Shown: positions 24,971 to 33,675 of the stretch, one piece after another
Numbering within the stretch: the stretch's first letter is position 1
Layout: the number at the start of each line of letters is the position of its first letter
From: Ancylobacter novellus DSM 506
Lineage (GTDB): Bacteria; Pseudomonadota; Alphaproteobacteria; Rhizobiales; Xanthobacteraceae
NCBI RefSeq assembly: GCF_000092925.1
Contig: NC_014217.1
Coordinates: forward strand, 372,001 to 436,000
Length of the DNA: 64,000 nucleotides
Reading direction: 5' to 3'
The notes under the pieces: model-generated
The model's input: the letters and a program-made list of their open reading frames with translations, nothing else
Database searches by the model: none
Told to the model about the DNA's origin: nothing
Program-made: the position numbers and the translations under genes

Positions 24971-25917
24971 AACCCTTCACCTATGAGCGCGCCGCCTCAC
25001 CGGCGCAGGCCGCCGCGGCCGCGATCCAGATGCCCGGCGCCAAGTTCATCGCCGGCGGCACCAACCTGCTCGACCTGATGAAACTGCAGATCGAGACGCC
25101 AGCCCATCTCATCGACGTCAACGGCCTCGCGCTCGACACTATAGAGCCGACGCAGGAGGGCGGGCTGCGCATCGGCGCGCTGGTCAGCAACACCGACCTC
25201 GCCGCGGATGCGCGGGTGCGCCGCGACTACGGATTGCTCGCCCGCGCCCTGCTGGCCGGCGCCTCCGGCCAGCTGCGCAACAAGGCGACGACCGCCGGCA
25301 ACCTGCTCCAGCGCACACGCTGCCCCTATTTCTACGACACCGACCAGCCCTGCAATAAGCGCCATCCCGGCAGCGGCTGCTCGGCCATCGGCGGCGTCAC
25401 CCGCCAGCTCGGCGTGATCGGCACCAGCGATGCCTGCATCGCCACCCATCCGAGCGACATGGCGGTGGCGCTGCGCGCGCTCGACGCCACGGTGGAGACG
25501 GTGAGGGCGGACGGCGCGACGCGGCGCATTCCCGTCGCCGAGCTGCATCGTCTGCCGGGCGACACGCCGCATGTCGAGACCGCGCTGGAGCCGGGCGAAC
25601 TCATAACCGCGGTGGTGTTGCCGGCGCCGGTCGGCGGCACGCAGATCTACCGCAAGGTGCGCGACCGCGCCTCCTACGCCTTCGCGCTGGTCTCGGTCGG
25701 CGCGGTCCTCCAGCACGACGGCACCGGCCGCATCGCGGTCGGCGGCATCGCGCCGAAGCCCTGGCGGGTGGAGGAGGCGGAGGCCGAGCTGGCGAACGGC
25801 GCCCGCGCCTTCACCACGCGGCTGCTCGCCGGCGCCCGTCCGACCCGCGACAACGCCTTCAAGGTCGCGCTGGTCGAACGCACGCTCGCTGCGGTTCTCA
25901 ACGAGGCGAGGGGCTGA
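24967..25917 (+). CDS. paoB: Periplasmic aldehyde oxidoreductase, FAD subunit (PaoB-like)
   Basis: This is a 316-residue FAD-binding subunit of the molybdopterin dehydrogenase family. The FAD-contact segment is [13 protein letters not shown] near residue 33, and [15 protein letters not shown] lies in the middle. A cysteine group (C-P-Y, then QPCNK and GSGC, residues about 118-138) matches the extra [4Fe-4S] site of PaoB-type subunits, which other xanthine oxidase family FAD subunits usually lack. It has no signal of its own and would travel with the Tat-tagged subunit. It overlaps paoA by 4 bases and lies 3 bases before paoC. Confidence 0.92.
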   Translation: MKPFTYERAASPAQAAAAAIQMPGAKFIAGGTNLLDLMKLQIETPAHLIDVNGLALDTIEPTQEGGLRIGALVSNTDLAADARVRRDYGLLARALLAGASGQLRNKATTAGNLLQRTRCPYFYDTDQPCNKRHPGSGCSAIGGVTRQLGVIGTSDACIATHPSDMAVALRALDATVETVRADGATRRIPVAELHRLPGDTPHVETALEPGELITAVVLPAPVGGTQIYRKVRDRASYAFALVSVGAVLQHDGTGRIAVGGIAPKPWRVEEAEAELANGARAFTTRLLAGARPTRDNAFKVALVERTLAAVLNEARG

Positions 25918-25920
25918 GCC

Positions 25921-28131
25921 ATGAAATTCGACACCCCCGCCACCACCAATCCGATCGACCAGATGAAGGTGGTCGGTCAGCCGCTCGACCGCATCGACGG
26001 CCCGCTCAAGACCACCGGCACCGCGCCTTACGCCTATGAGCGGCACGACGTCGCCGCCGCTCCCGCCTATGGCTACGTCGTCGGCTCCGCCATTGCGAAA
26101 GGGCGGATCGCCCGTATGGACGTCTCGGCCGCCCAGCGCGCGCCGGGCGTGCTCGCCGTCGTCACGGCCGAGAATGCCGGCTTGCTCGACAAGGGCAAGT
26201 ACAATACCGCCAAGCTCTTGGGCGGCCCGGAGATCGAGCACTACCACCAGGCGGTGGCGCTCGTCGTCGCCGAGACCTTCGAGCAGGCCCGCGCCGCCGC
26301 GCCGCTGGTGAAGATCGACTACGCCACCGAGGCCGGCAGCTTCGACCTGCACGCCGCCCGCGTCGCCGCCTTCCCGCCGGAGGAGAACGAGATCACCGGT
26401 CCGCCGGAGACCCATGTCGGCGACTTCGCCGGCGCCTTCGCGCAGGCGCCGGTGACGCTCGACGAGACCTACACCACGCCGGACCATTCCCACGCGATGA
26501 TGGAGCCGCACGCCACCCTCGCCGCCTGGGAGGGCGACAAGCTGACCGTGTGGACCTCCAATCAGATGATCGCCTGGGCGAATGGCGATCTCGCCAAGAC
26601 CCTGCGCGTGCCGACGGAGAAGGTGAGGGTCATCTCGCCCTTCATCGGCGGCGGCTTCGGCGGCAAGCTGTTCCTGCGTGCGGATGTCGTGCTGGCGGCG
26701 CTCGGCGCGCGGGCGGCGGGACGGCCGGTGAAGGTGGCGCTTCAGCGCCCACTGATCGCCAACAACACCACCCACCGCCCAGCCACCATCCAGCGCATCC
26801 GCATCGGTGCGACGCGCGAGGGCGTCATCACCGCCATCGGCCATGAGAGCTGGTCCGGCGACCTCGAAGGCGGCGGCCCGGAGACGGCGGTGAACCAGAC
26901 CCGCCTGCTCTATGCCGGCGCCAACCGCATGACCGCGATGCGGCTCGCGGTGCTCGACCTGCCGGAGGGCAACGCCATGCGCGCGCCCGGCGAGGCGCCG
27001 GGCATGATGGCGCTGGAGATCGCCATGGACGAGATGGCCGAGAAGCTCGGCATCGACCCCATCGAGTTCCGCATCCGCAACGACACTCAGGTCGACCCGG
27101 AGAAGCCGGAGCGGCCCTTCTCCGCCCGCGCCTTCGCCGAATGCCTGCGCCTCGGTGCCGAGCGCTTCGGCTGGGATGCGCGCAATCCGCGTCCCGGCCA
27201 GTGGCGCGAGGGGAAATGGCTCGTCGGCATCGGCATGGCCGCCGCCTTCCGCAACAATTTGCTGATGAAGTCGGGCGCCCGCGTCCGACTCGACGGCGAC
27301 GGGCGGGTGACGGTCGAGACCGACATGACCGACATAGGCACCGGCAGCTACACCATCATCGGCCAGACCGCGGCGGAGATGATGGGCGTGCCGATCGAGA
27401 AGGTGACGGTGCGCCTCGGCGATTCCAGCTTTCCGGTCTCCGCCGGTTCGGGCGGCCAGTTCGGCGCCAACAATGCGACCGCCGGCGTCTATGCCGCCTG
27501 CGTGAAGCTGCGCGAGGAGGTCACGCAAAGGCTCGGCTTCAATTCCGAGGACGCGGTGTTCGCTGACGGGCAGGTGCGCGCGGGCAACCGCTCCGTGCTG
27601 CTCGGCGCGGCGGCGGCTGAAGGCGACATCATCGCCGAGGACGCAATCGAGTATGGCGACCTCGACGAACGCTACCAGCAGTCGACCTTCGGCGGGCATT
27701 TCGTCGAGACGACGGTCGATGCCTATACAGGCGAGACGCGCATCCGCCGCATGCTGGCGGTCTGCGCCGCCGGGCGCATCCTCAACCCGAAGTCCGCGCG
27801 CAGCCAGGTCATCGGCGCCATGACCATGGGCGCCGGCGCGGCGCTCATGGAGGAACTCGCCGTCGACACGCGGCGCGGCTTCTTCGTCAATCACGACCTG
27901 GCCGGCTACGAGGTGCCGGTGCATGCCGACATCCCGCACCAGGAGGTGATCTTCCTCGACGAGACCGACCCGCTCTCCTCGCCGATGAAGGCGAAGGGCG
28001 TGGGCGAGCTCGGCATATGCGGGGTCGGCGCGGCGGTGGCGAACGCCGTCTACAACGCCACCGGCGTGCGCGTGCGCGACTATCCGATCACGCTCGACAA
28101 ATATCTCGACCGCCTGCCCGACGCCGCCTGA
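25921..28131 (+). CDS. paoC: Periplasmic aldehyde oxidoreductase, molybdenum cofactor subunit (PaoC-like)
   Basis: This is a 736-residue molybdopterin cytosine dinucleotide-type catalytic subunit. Family landmarks include IGGGFGGKLF in the middle, MRAPGEAPGMMALE at the substrate channel, and GVGELG near the C-terminus, whose glutamate (about E696) is the catalytic base. It is the third gene of the paoABC-like operon. The insertion chaperone PaoD (XdhC family) usually follows in other bacteria but is not in this window, so it must be supplied from elsewhere. The aldehyde substrate is not predictable. Confidence 0.93.
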   Translation: MKFDTPATTNPIDQMKVVGQPLDRIDGPLKTTGTAPYAYERHDVAAAPAYGYVVGSAIAKGRIARMDVSAAQRAPGVLAVVTAENAGLLDKGKYNTAKLLGGPEIEHYHQAVALVVAETFEQARAAAPLVKIDYATEAGSFDLHAARVAAFPPEENEITGPPETHVGDFAGAFAQAPVTLDETYTTPDHSHAMMEPHATLAAWEGDKLTVWTSNQMIAWANGDLAKTLRVPTEKVRVISPFIGGGFGGKLFLRADVVLAALGARAAGRPVKVALQRPLIANNTTHRPATIQRIRIGATREGVITAIGHESWSGDLEGGGPETAVNQTRLLYAGANRMTAMRLAVLDLPEGNAMRAPGEAPGMMALEIAMDEMAEKLGIDPIEFRIRNDTQVDPEKPERPFSARAFAECLRLGAERFGWDARNPRPGQWREGKWLVGIGMAAAFRNNLLMKSGARVRLDGDGRVTVETDMTDIGTGSYTIIGQTAAEMMGVPIEKVTVRLGDSSFPVSAGSGGQFGANNATAGVYAACVKLREEVTQRLGFNSEDAVFADGQVRAGNRSVLLGAAAAEGDIIAEDAIEYGDLDERYQQSTFGGHFVETTVDAYTGETRIRRMLAVCAAGRILNPKSARSQVIGAMTMGAGAALMEELAVDTRRGFFVNHDLAGYEVPVHADIPHQEVIFLDETDPLSSPMKAKGVGELGICGVGAAVANAVYNATGVRVRDYPITLDKYLDRLPDAA

Positions 28132-28253
28132 GCGGCGCCGGGCGATCGTTCAGGCAGGGCGGGTGCGTCATCTCGCGCCGGTGAAGGTGGTCCTCGGATT
28201 GCATATTCCTCGCCGATGAGTTGCATTCCCCGTACCCGCTTCAGCGTCGCGCG

Positions 28254-28844
28254 ATGACGGCCGACCCCGCCCTTCGTATCGTCATCGTCGACGAGAGCCC
28301 GTTGCGGGCCGCCATCCTGGAGGAGGGCCTGCGCGAGGCGGGCTACCGCAACGTGCTGCGCCTGCCCGAGCGCCACGATCTGCTGGCGCGTCTGCACGCC
28401 ATCGATCCCGACGTGATCGTCATCGACCTCGAAGACCCCTCGCGCGACGTCATCGAGCAGATGTTCCAGGTCAGCCGCGAGGTGAAGCGGCCCATCGCCA
28501 TGTTCGTCGACCAGTCGGACAGCTCGACCATCGCCGCGGCGATCGACGCCGGCGTCTCCGCCTACATCGTCGACGGGCTGAAGAAGGAGCGCGTCAAGCC
28601 GATCATCGACATGACGATCAGCCGCTTCCGCGCCTTCGCCCGCCTGCGCGAGGAGCTCGAACAGACCCGCACCGAGCTCGAGGAGCGCAAGACCATCGAC
28701 CGCGCCAAGGGCATCCTGATGAAGATGAAGGGGCTGGACGAGCCGCAGGCCTACGCCCTGCTGCGTCGTACCGCGATGAACGAGAAGCGGCGCCTCGTCG
28801 ACATCGCCCAATCCGTCATCACCGCGGCGGAGCTGCTGAAATGA
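28254..28844 (+). CDS. nasT: Nitrate-responsive ANTAR antiterminator NasT
   Basis: This is a 196-residue response-regulator-like protein: an N-terminal receiver domain (residues about 8-125, VIVDESPLRAAIL and DVIVIDLEDPS) and a C-terminal ANTAR RNA-binding domain after a coiled coil, with the conserved DRAKGILMKMKGLDEPQAYA. NasT binds twin hexaloop hairpins in leader mRNAs and prevents terminator formation. ATG 28254 is chosen over a TTG at 28221. It lies 10 bases before nasS, the nasTS order seen in Paracoccus. A matching leader structure occurs upstream of nrtA at 30388-30491. Confidence 0.92.
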   Translation: MTADPALRIVIVDESPLRAAILEEGLREAGYRNVLRLPERHDLLARLHAIDPDVIVIDLEDPSRDVIEQMFQVSREVKRPIAMFVDQSDSSTIAAAIDAGVSAYIVDGLKKERVKPIIDMTISRFRAFARLREELEQTRTELEERKTIDRAKGILMKMKGLDEPQAYALLRRTAMNEKRRLVDIAQSVITAAELLK

Positions 28845-28854
28845 GGTCATTCCG

Positions 28855-30006
28855 ATGAGGCGCCTGTCGATCGGCTTCATCCCGCTCACCGACGCGGCGG
28901 TGGTGATCGCCTGTGCCGAGCGCGGCTTTGCGGCCGCGCAGGGGCTGCGCCTCGACCTGCACCGCGAGGTCTCCTGGGCCAACATCCGCGACAAGGTGAA
29001 TGTCGGCCTGCTCGACGGCGCGCACATGCTGGCGCCGCTCGCCATCGCCTCCTCGCTCGGCCTCGGCCATGTGCGGGTGCCGCTGGTCGCGCCCTTCGCG
29101 CTCAACCTCAACGGCAACGCCATCACCGTCGCCAACGCCCTGCACGAGGCGATGCAGGCGACCGGCGAGGATCTTTCCAGCGCCGAGGGCGCTGCCCGCG
29201 CGCTCGGCCTCGTGGCGCGGCAGCGGCTGAAGGACGGGCAGGACCCGCTGACCTTCGCCACGGTCTATCCCTTCTCCACCCACACCTACATGCTGCGCCA
29301 TCTGCTCGCCGCCGCCGGGCTCGACCCCGACCGCGACGTGCGCCTCGTCGTGGTGCCGCCGCCCTACACGGTGGAGAATTTGCGTAGCGGGCTGATCCAC
29401 GGCTTCTGCGTCGGCTCGCCGTGGAACAGCGTGGCGGTCGAGGCCGGGGTGGGGCGTGTCCTGCTGCTCGGCTCGGAAATCTTCGCCCGCGCACCGGAGA
29501 AGGTGCTCGGCGTGCATGCGCGCTTCGCCAATAGCGAGCCGGACGTGCTGGCCCAATTGGTGCGCGCGCTCGACGCGGCGGCGCGCTGGTGCGACCAGCC
29601 GCAATCGCATGAGGAACTCGCCGCCCTGCTCGCCGAGCCGCGTCATCTCGGCCTGCCGCGCGACATGCTTACGCGGGCGCTGGCGGGCCGGCTCAAAGGT
29701 ACGGGCGACGCCGTTCCCCGCTCCGACGTCGACTTCCTGGTGATGCACCGCAACGGCGCCAACCGGCCCGATCCGGCGCAGGCGCTGTGGATCTACGGCC
29801 AGATGGTACGGGCGCGGCAGGCGCAGTTCTCGACCGACGCCGCACATGAGGCGATGCAGGTCTACCAGCCCGCCCTCTATGACGCCGCGCTGGGCACGCA
29901 CGGCACTCCTCCCGCCGTGGAGCCGGACCCCGTCGGCACCCGCTTCGGCATGCCGTTCCGCCCCGAGGACATCGAGGGCTATCTGGCCGAGGTCGACCGC
30001 GTTTAG
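28855..30006 (+). CDS. nasS: Cytosolic nitrate/nitrite sensor NasS
   Basis: This is a 383-residue CmpA/NrtA-family nitrate-binding protein that lacks any signal peptide; it starts directly with the first strand (RRLSIGFIPLTDAAVV). This matches NasS, which in the cytoplasm holds NasT inactive and releases it when nitrate or nitrite binds. The family segments GLLDGAHMLAPLAIA and GFCVGSPWN are parallel to those in the transport protein NrtA at 30558, showing the sensor and the transporter component are paralogues. It is cotranscribed with nasT and separated from nrtA by a 551-base regulatory region. Confidence 0.92.
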   Translation: MRRLSIGFIPLTDAAVVIACAERGFAAAQGLRLDLHREVSWANIRDKVNVGLLDGAHMLAPLAIASSLGLGHVRVPLVAPFALNLNGNAITVANALHEAMQATGEDLSSAEGAARALGLVARQRLKDGQDPLTFATVYPFSTHTYMLRHLLAAAGLDPDRDVRLVVVPPPYTVENLRSGLIHGFCVGSPWNSVAVEAGVGRVLLLGSEIFARAPEKVLGVHARFANSEPDVLAQLVRALDAAARWCDQPQSHEELAALLAEPRHLGLPRDMLTRALAGRLKGTGDAVPRSDVDFLVMHRNGANRPDPAQALWIYGQMVRARQAQFSTDAAHEAMQVYQPALYDAALGTHGTPPAVEPDPVGTRFGMPFRPEDIEGYLAEVDRV

Positions 30007-30047
30007 GCGCCAGATTCGTTTTGCCCCGCGATAACCCCATCCCCACC

Positions 30048-30190
30048 CTCATGGCGGGGCTTGACCCGAAGTCGGCATCTGCCGACTTCGGTCTTCTTAA
30101 TGCAGAACTCGGGCAAGCCCGAGTTCTGGCCACCCAGTGACCGGGTGCGCCCAGTTCCCTGGGTCCCCGGGGCAAGCCCGGGGATGAGGG
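30048..30190. repeat. Dispersed palindromic repeat, copy A, with a 60-base nested segment
   Basis: This element shares its outer parts with the copy at 58648-58731: CTCATGG then GGGCTTGACCCG on the left, CCACCCAGTGACCGGGTGC in the middle, and CAAGCCCGGGGATGAGGG on the right. Between the left part and the middle, copy A has 60 extra bases (30069-30128) that contain two hairpins of their own, AAGTCGG/CCGACTT and AGAACTCGGG/CCCGAGTTCT. It lies between nasS and the nrtA promoter and could end nasS mRNA. Confidence 0.75.
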
Positions 30191-30355
30191 AAAGTGAAAG
30201 CCAAGCTTCCGCTGCGTTGCACATAAGGGCGTCAGCTGCGCAGAAATTAAGCGCAACCGGTTGTTGCGGCGGCTGTTGCGGCCGTAACCGGCCAAATCCG
30301 CCAAGTCGCTGATTTCTCTTTGGATCGGTTCTCGACTGGCGGCTACCCGCGCAGT

Positions 30356-30371
30356 TGGCACGCGCTGTGCA
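30356..30371 (+). promoter_or_regulatory. Sigma-54 (RpoN) promoter of nrtABC and downstream nitrate genes
   Basis: TGGCACG, four bases, then GTGCA matches the RpoN consensus TGGCACG-N4-TTGCA with a single mismatch and exact GG/GC spacing. Transcription would start near 30383, giving a leader of about 175 bases before nrtA. RpoN control is expected for nitrogen assimilation genes. Confidence 0.75.
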
Positions 30372-30387
30372 TTGCTTATTGCACCGC

Positions 30388-30434
30388 CGGCCAACGATGA
30401 CCGCGCGTTTCCAGAATTCCGCCCACCGACGGGC
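30388..30434 (+). promoter_or_regulatory. Candidate NasT-binding twin hairpins (ANTAR target)
   Basis: Hairpin 1 (30388-30403) has arms CGGCC and GACCG with one A-C mismatch and the hexaloop AACGAU. Hairpin 2 (30421-30434) has arms GCCC and GGGC and the hexaloop ACCGAC. Both loops carry A at position 1 and G at position 4, the conserved features of ANTAR targets. A 17-base linker separates them and a terminator hairpin starts about 10 bases later. The fold was drawn by eye. Confidence 0.6.
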
Positions 30435-30441
30435 CCTTGGC

Positions 30442-30491
30442 AAAGCCGCTGACACCGCGCGAGGTTCGCCTTCGCGGGTCCGTGGCTTTTT
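30442..30491 (+). terminator. Leader intrinsic terminator/attenuator before nrtA
   Basis: A long stem from AAAGCC (from 30442) to GGCTTT, closed by a stable UUCG tetraloop at 30465-30468, is followed by a run of five T at 30487-30491, some 65 bases before the nrtA start. It would stop transcription unless NasT binds the hairpins just upstream, the known Nas antitermination scheme. Confidence 0.7.
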
Positions 30492-30557
30492 GCGTTTCAC
30501 CGCCGTGTCAGGGGCTTCCCGCGCGGCCGACCGAGACAAGCTTTCGAGGACCAGCCG

Positions 30558-31895
30558 ATGACCGATACGCCGTCCCGCCGCAGTAAGTCCCGTAGCGATT
30601 CCCGCCTGTCCCGCCGCTCCTTCCTCAAGGTGTCGGCCGCCACGCTCGGCACGGCCAGCCTCGTCGAGGCGCTGCGCTTTTCCTTCCCCGGCGGCGTGCC
30701 CTCCGCCTACGCCGCGGGGCCCGAGACCACCAAGGCCGTGCTCGGCTACATCGCGCTGATGGATGCGAGCCCGCTCGTCATCGCCAAGGAGAAGGGCCTG
30801 TTCGCCAAGCACGGCGTACCCGACGTCGAGGTGGTGAAGCAGGCCTCCTGGGGCGCCACCCGCGACAATCTCGTGCTCGGCGGCGCCGCCAACGGCATCG
30901 ACGGCGCCCACATCCTCTCGCCGATGCCCTACCTCATCTCCACCGGCAAGGTGACGCAGAACAACGTGCCGACGCCGATGTACATCCTCGCGCGGCTCAA
31001 TCTCGACGCGCAGGCGATCTCCGTCTCCAACGAATACAAGGACCTCAAGGTCACCACCGACGCCTCGGCGCTGAAGGCCGCCTTCGCCGCCAAGAAGGCG
31101 GCGGGCAAGGAAGTGAAGGTCGCCATGACCTTCCCGGGTGGCACGCACGACCTCTGGCTGCGCTACTGGCTCGCCGCCGCCGGCATCGACCCGGACAAGG
31201 ACGTCTCCACCATCGTGGTGCCGCCGCCGCAGATGGTGGCGAACATGAAGGTCGGCAACATGGACGCCTTCTGTGTCGGCGAGCCGTGGAACGAGCAGCT
31301 CGTCAACCAGGGCATCGGCTACACCGCCTGCACCACCGGCGAGATCTGGAAGCACCATCCGGAGAAGGCGCTCGGCATGCGCGCCGACTTCGTCGAGAAG
31401 AACCCGAACGCCACCCGCGCCATCCTGATGGCGGTGATGGAAGCCCAGCAATGGTGCGACCAGCCGGCCAACAAGGAGGAGATGTCGACCATCGTCGGCA
31501 AGCGGCAATGGTTCAACGTGCCGGTCGCCGACATCCTCGGCCGGGCGAAGGGCGACATCAACTACGGCAATGGCCGGGTGGTGAAGGGCTCCGACCAGTA
31601 CATGAAGTTCTGGCAGGACCAGGCTTCCTATCCCTTCAAGAGCCATGACGCCTGGTTCGTCACCGAGGACATGCGCTGGGGCAAGTTCGAGCCCACGACC
31701 GACGTCAAGGCGCTGGTCGACAAGGTGAACCGCGAGGACCTCTGGCGCGACGCCGCCAAGGCGCTGGGCGTGGCGGCGGCGGACGTCCCGTCCTCCACCT
31801 CGCGCGGCAAGGAGACCTTCTTCGACGGCAAGGTCTTCGATCCGGGCGATCCCTCCGCCTACCTCGCCAGCCTCGAGATCAAGCGGGTCGCCTGA
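30558..31895 (+). CDS. nrtA: Nitrate ABC transporter substrate-binding protein NrtA
   Basis: This is a 445-residue CmpA/NrtA-family periplasmic protein. A twin-arginine signal (SRRSFLK at residues 18-24) followed by a hydrophobic segment directs export by Tat. The mature part contains the nitrate-binding family segments GAANGIDGAHILSPMPY, MTFPGGTHDLWLRYWLAAAG and GNMDAFCVGEPWNEQL, parallel to those in NasS. GAGGACC lies just before ATG 30558. It is the first gene of a long operon and is preceded by an RpoN promoter and an antitermination leader. Confidence 0.95.
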   Translation: MTDTPSRRSKSRSDSRLSRRSFLKVSAATLGTASLVEALRFSFPGGVPSAYAAGPETTKAVLGYIALMDASPLVIAKEKGLFAKHGVPDVEVVKQASWGATRDNLVLGGAANGIDGAHILSPMPYLISTGKVTQNNVPTPMYILARLNLDAQAISVSNEYKDLKVTTDASALKAAFAAKKAAGKEVKVAMTFPGGTHDLWLRYWLAAAGIDPDKDVSTIVVPPPQMVANMKVGNMDAFCVGEPWNEQLVNQGIGYTACTTGEIWKHHPEKALGMRADFVEKNPNATRAILMAVMEAQQWCDQPANKEEMSTIVGKRQWFNVPVADILGRAKGDINYGNGRVVKGSDQYMKFWQDQASYPFKSHDAWFVTEDMRWGKFEPTTDVKALVDKVNREDLWRDAAKALGVAAADVPSSTSRGKETFFDGKVFDPGDPSAYLASLEIKRVA

Positions 31896-31948
31896 GGACG
31901 CGCCGCGTCCTCCCGCCTCGACCCGACACCCCGAATTCGGAGCAACCC

Positions 31949-32860
31949 ATGTCCCTCACCGCCCTGAAGAGCGAGACGACCGTGCCGCCGAAGCCCGCCG
32001 CCGGCGGCAAGAGTGGCGCCAAGGTCGTCCGCCTCGTCTTCCCGGCCCGCCCGGCCGCCGCGCCGGGGCGTTTCGCGACCCTCGGTCATTCGCTCGCCGT
32101 CACCCTGGTGCCGCCGCTCGTCGTGCTGATGCTGCTGCTCGGGCTGTGGGAGCTGCTCTGCGCCGGGCCCGGCGCCACCCTGCCGCCACCTTCATCGATC
32201 TGGCAGGACTCTTACGACCTCATCGTCGACCCGTTCTTCGTCAACGGGCCGCAGGATATCGGCCTTGGCTGGCGCGTGCTGGTGTCGCTGCAGCGCGTCG
32301 CCATCGGCTTCGGCCTCGCGGCTGGCGTTGGCATCCTGCTCGGCGTGCTGATCGGCCAGTCGGTCTGGGCGATGCGCGGGCTCGACCCGATCTTCCAGGT
32401 GCTGCGCACCGTGCCGCCGCTCGCCTGGCTGCCGATCGCGCTCGCCGCCTTCCGCGACAGCAACCCCTCGGCGATCTTCGTGATCTTCATCACCGCCATC
32501 TGGCCGGTGATCATCAACACCGCGGTCGGCGTGCGCAACATCCCGCAGGACTACCGCAACGTCGCGCAGGTGCTGCGGCTGAACCCGTTCGAGTTCTTCG
32601 CCAAGATCATGCTGCCGGCGGCGGCGCCGTACATCTTCACCGGCCTTCGGATAGGCGTCGGCCTGTCCTGGCTCGCCATCGTCGCCGCCGAGATGCTCAC
32701 CGGCGGCGTCGGCATCGGCTTCTTCATCTGGGACGCGTGGAACTCCTCGCGCCTGTCCGACATCATCGTGGCGCTGGTCTATATCGGCGTGGTCGGCTTC
32801 GTGCTCGACCGCCTCGTCGCCGGCATCGGCGCCTTCGTCACCCGCGGCACCGCCGCCTGA
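31949..32860 (+). CDS. nrtB: Nitrate ABC transporter permease NrtB
   Basis: This is a 303-residue inner-membrane permease of the SsuC/NrtB type. An extra N-terminal cytoplasmic stretch of about 45 residues precedes the first membrane helix. The EAA-type loop is visible as LRLNPFEFFAKIMLPAAAPYIFTGLRIG. Additional features are RTVPPLAWLPIALAAF and NTAVGVRNIP, which are strongly typical of NrtB. It follows nrtA by 53 bases and precedes the ATPase by 10. It would form a homodimeric channel for nitrate, possibly nitrite. Confidence 0.94.
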   Translation: MSLTALKSETTVPPKPAAGGKSGAKVVRLVFPARPAAAPGRFATLGHSLAVTLVPPLVVLMLLLGLWELLCAGPGATLPPPSSIWQDSYDLIVDPFFVNGPQDIGLGWRVLVSLQRVAIGFGLAAGVGILLGVLIGQSVWAMRGLDPIFQVLRTVPPLAWLPIALAAFRDSNPSAIFVIFITAIWPVIINTAVGVRNIPQDYRNVAQVLRLNPFEFFAKIMLPAAAPYIFTGLRIGVGLSWLAIVAAEMLTGGVGIGFFIWDAWNSSRLSDIIVALVYIGVVGFVLDRLVAGIGAFVTRGTAA

Positions 32861-32870
32861 GGAGGCTCCC

Positions 32871-33665
32871 ATGACCGCCTATCTCAAGCTAGACCACATC
32901 GACAAGGTCTTCGCCCGCGGCGGCAATGTCACCGAGGTGCTGAAGGAAGTCTCGCTCGACGTCACCAGGGGCGAGTACATCTCCATCATCGGCCATTCCG
33001 GCTGCGGCAAGTCCACCCTGCTCAACATCGTCGCCGGCCTCACCCCGGCGACCACGGGTGGCGTCATCCTCGAAGGCCGGCAGGTCGACGGCCCCGGCCC
33101 CGACCGTGCCGTCGTGTTCCAGAACCACTCGCTGCTGCCCTGGCTGTCGGTCTACGACAATGTCCGCCTCGCCGTGGACAAGGTGTTCTCCGGCGTGAAG
33201 AACCGCGCCGAGCGGCACGACTGGACCCTGCACAATCTCGAACTGGTGCAGATGGTCCACGCGAAGGACAAGCGCCCCGCCGAGATTTCCGGCGGCATGA
33301 AGCAGCGCGTCGGCATCGCCCGCGCGCTCGCCATGGAGCCCAAGGTTCTTCTTCTGGACGAACCCTTCGGCGCGCTCGACGCGCTCACCCGCGCTCATCT
33401 GCAGGATTCGGTCATGCAGATCCACGCCGCCATCGGCAACACCGTGCTGATGATCACCCACGATGTCGACGAGGCGGTGCTGCTCTCCGACCGCATCGTG
33501 ATGATGACCAACGGCCCCTCGGCGCGCATCGGCGAGGTGCTCGACGTCGAGCTGCCGCGCCCGCGCCGCCGACTCGATCTGGTGACCGACCCCACCTACC
33601 TCGCCTGCCGCGAGGCGGTGCTGAAGTTCCTCTACGAGCGCCACCGCTTCGTCGAAGCCGCCTGA
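32871..33665 (+). CDS. nrtC: Nitrate ABC transporter ATP-binding protein
   Basis: This is a 264-residue ATPase of the NrtD/SsuB type. Walker A is GHSGCGKST near residues 42-50, the signature is ISGGMKQRVGIARALA, and Walker B is VLLLDEPFGALDALTR. It lacks the extra C-terminal substrate-binding domain of cyanobacterial NrtC, so one short ATPase probably serves as a homodimer. The symbol nrtC follows the common use for three-gene systems; nrtD would be equally valid. It lies 10 bases after nrtB and 10 before the globin gene. Confidence 0.94.
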   Translation: MTAYLKLDHIDKVFARGGNVTEVLKEVSLDVTRGEYISIIGHSGCGKSTLLNIVAGLTPATTGGVILEGRQVDGPGPDRAVVFQNHSLLPWLSVYDNVRLAVDKVFSGVKNRAERHDWTLHNLELVQMVHAKDKRPAEISGGMKQRVGIARALAMEPKVLLLDEPFGALDALTRAHLQDSVMQIHAAIGNTVLMITHDVDEAVLLSDRIVMMTNGPSARIGEVLDVELPRPRRRLDLVTDPTYLACREAVLKFLYERHRFVEAA

Positions 33666-33675
33666 GGAGATCGCC

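Noticed and set aside
24997..27939. Open frame of 980 codons on the minus strand
   Set aside because: It is antisense to paoB and paoC, which are unmistakable. The antisense product is His/Arg/Gly/Asp-rich with no motif.
30061..30561. Short open frames in the nasS-nrtA intergenic region
   Set aside because: They run through the palindromic repeat and the leader hairpins, so they are by-products of structured non-coding DNA.
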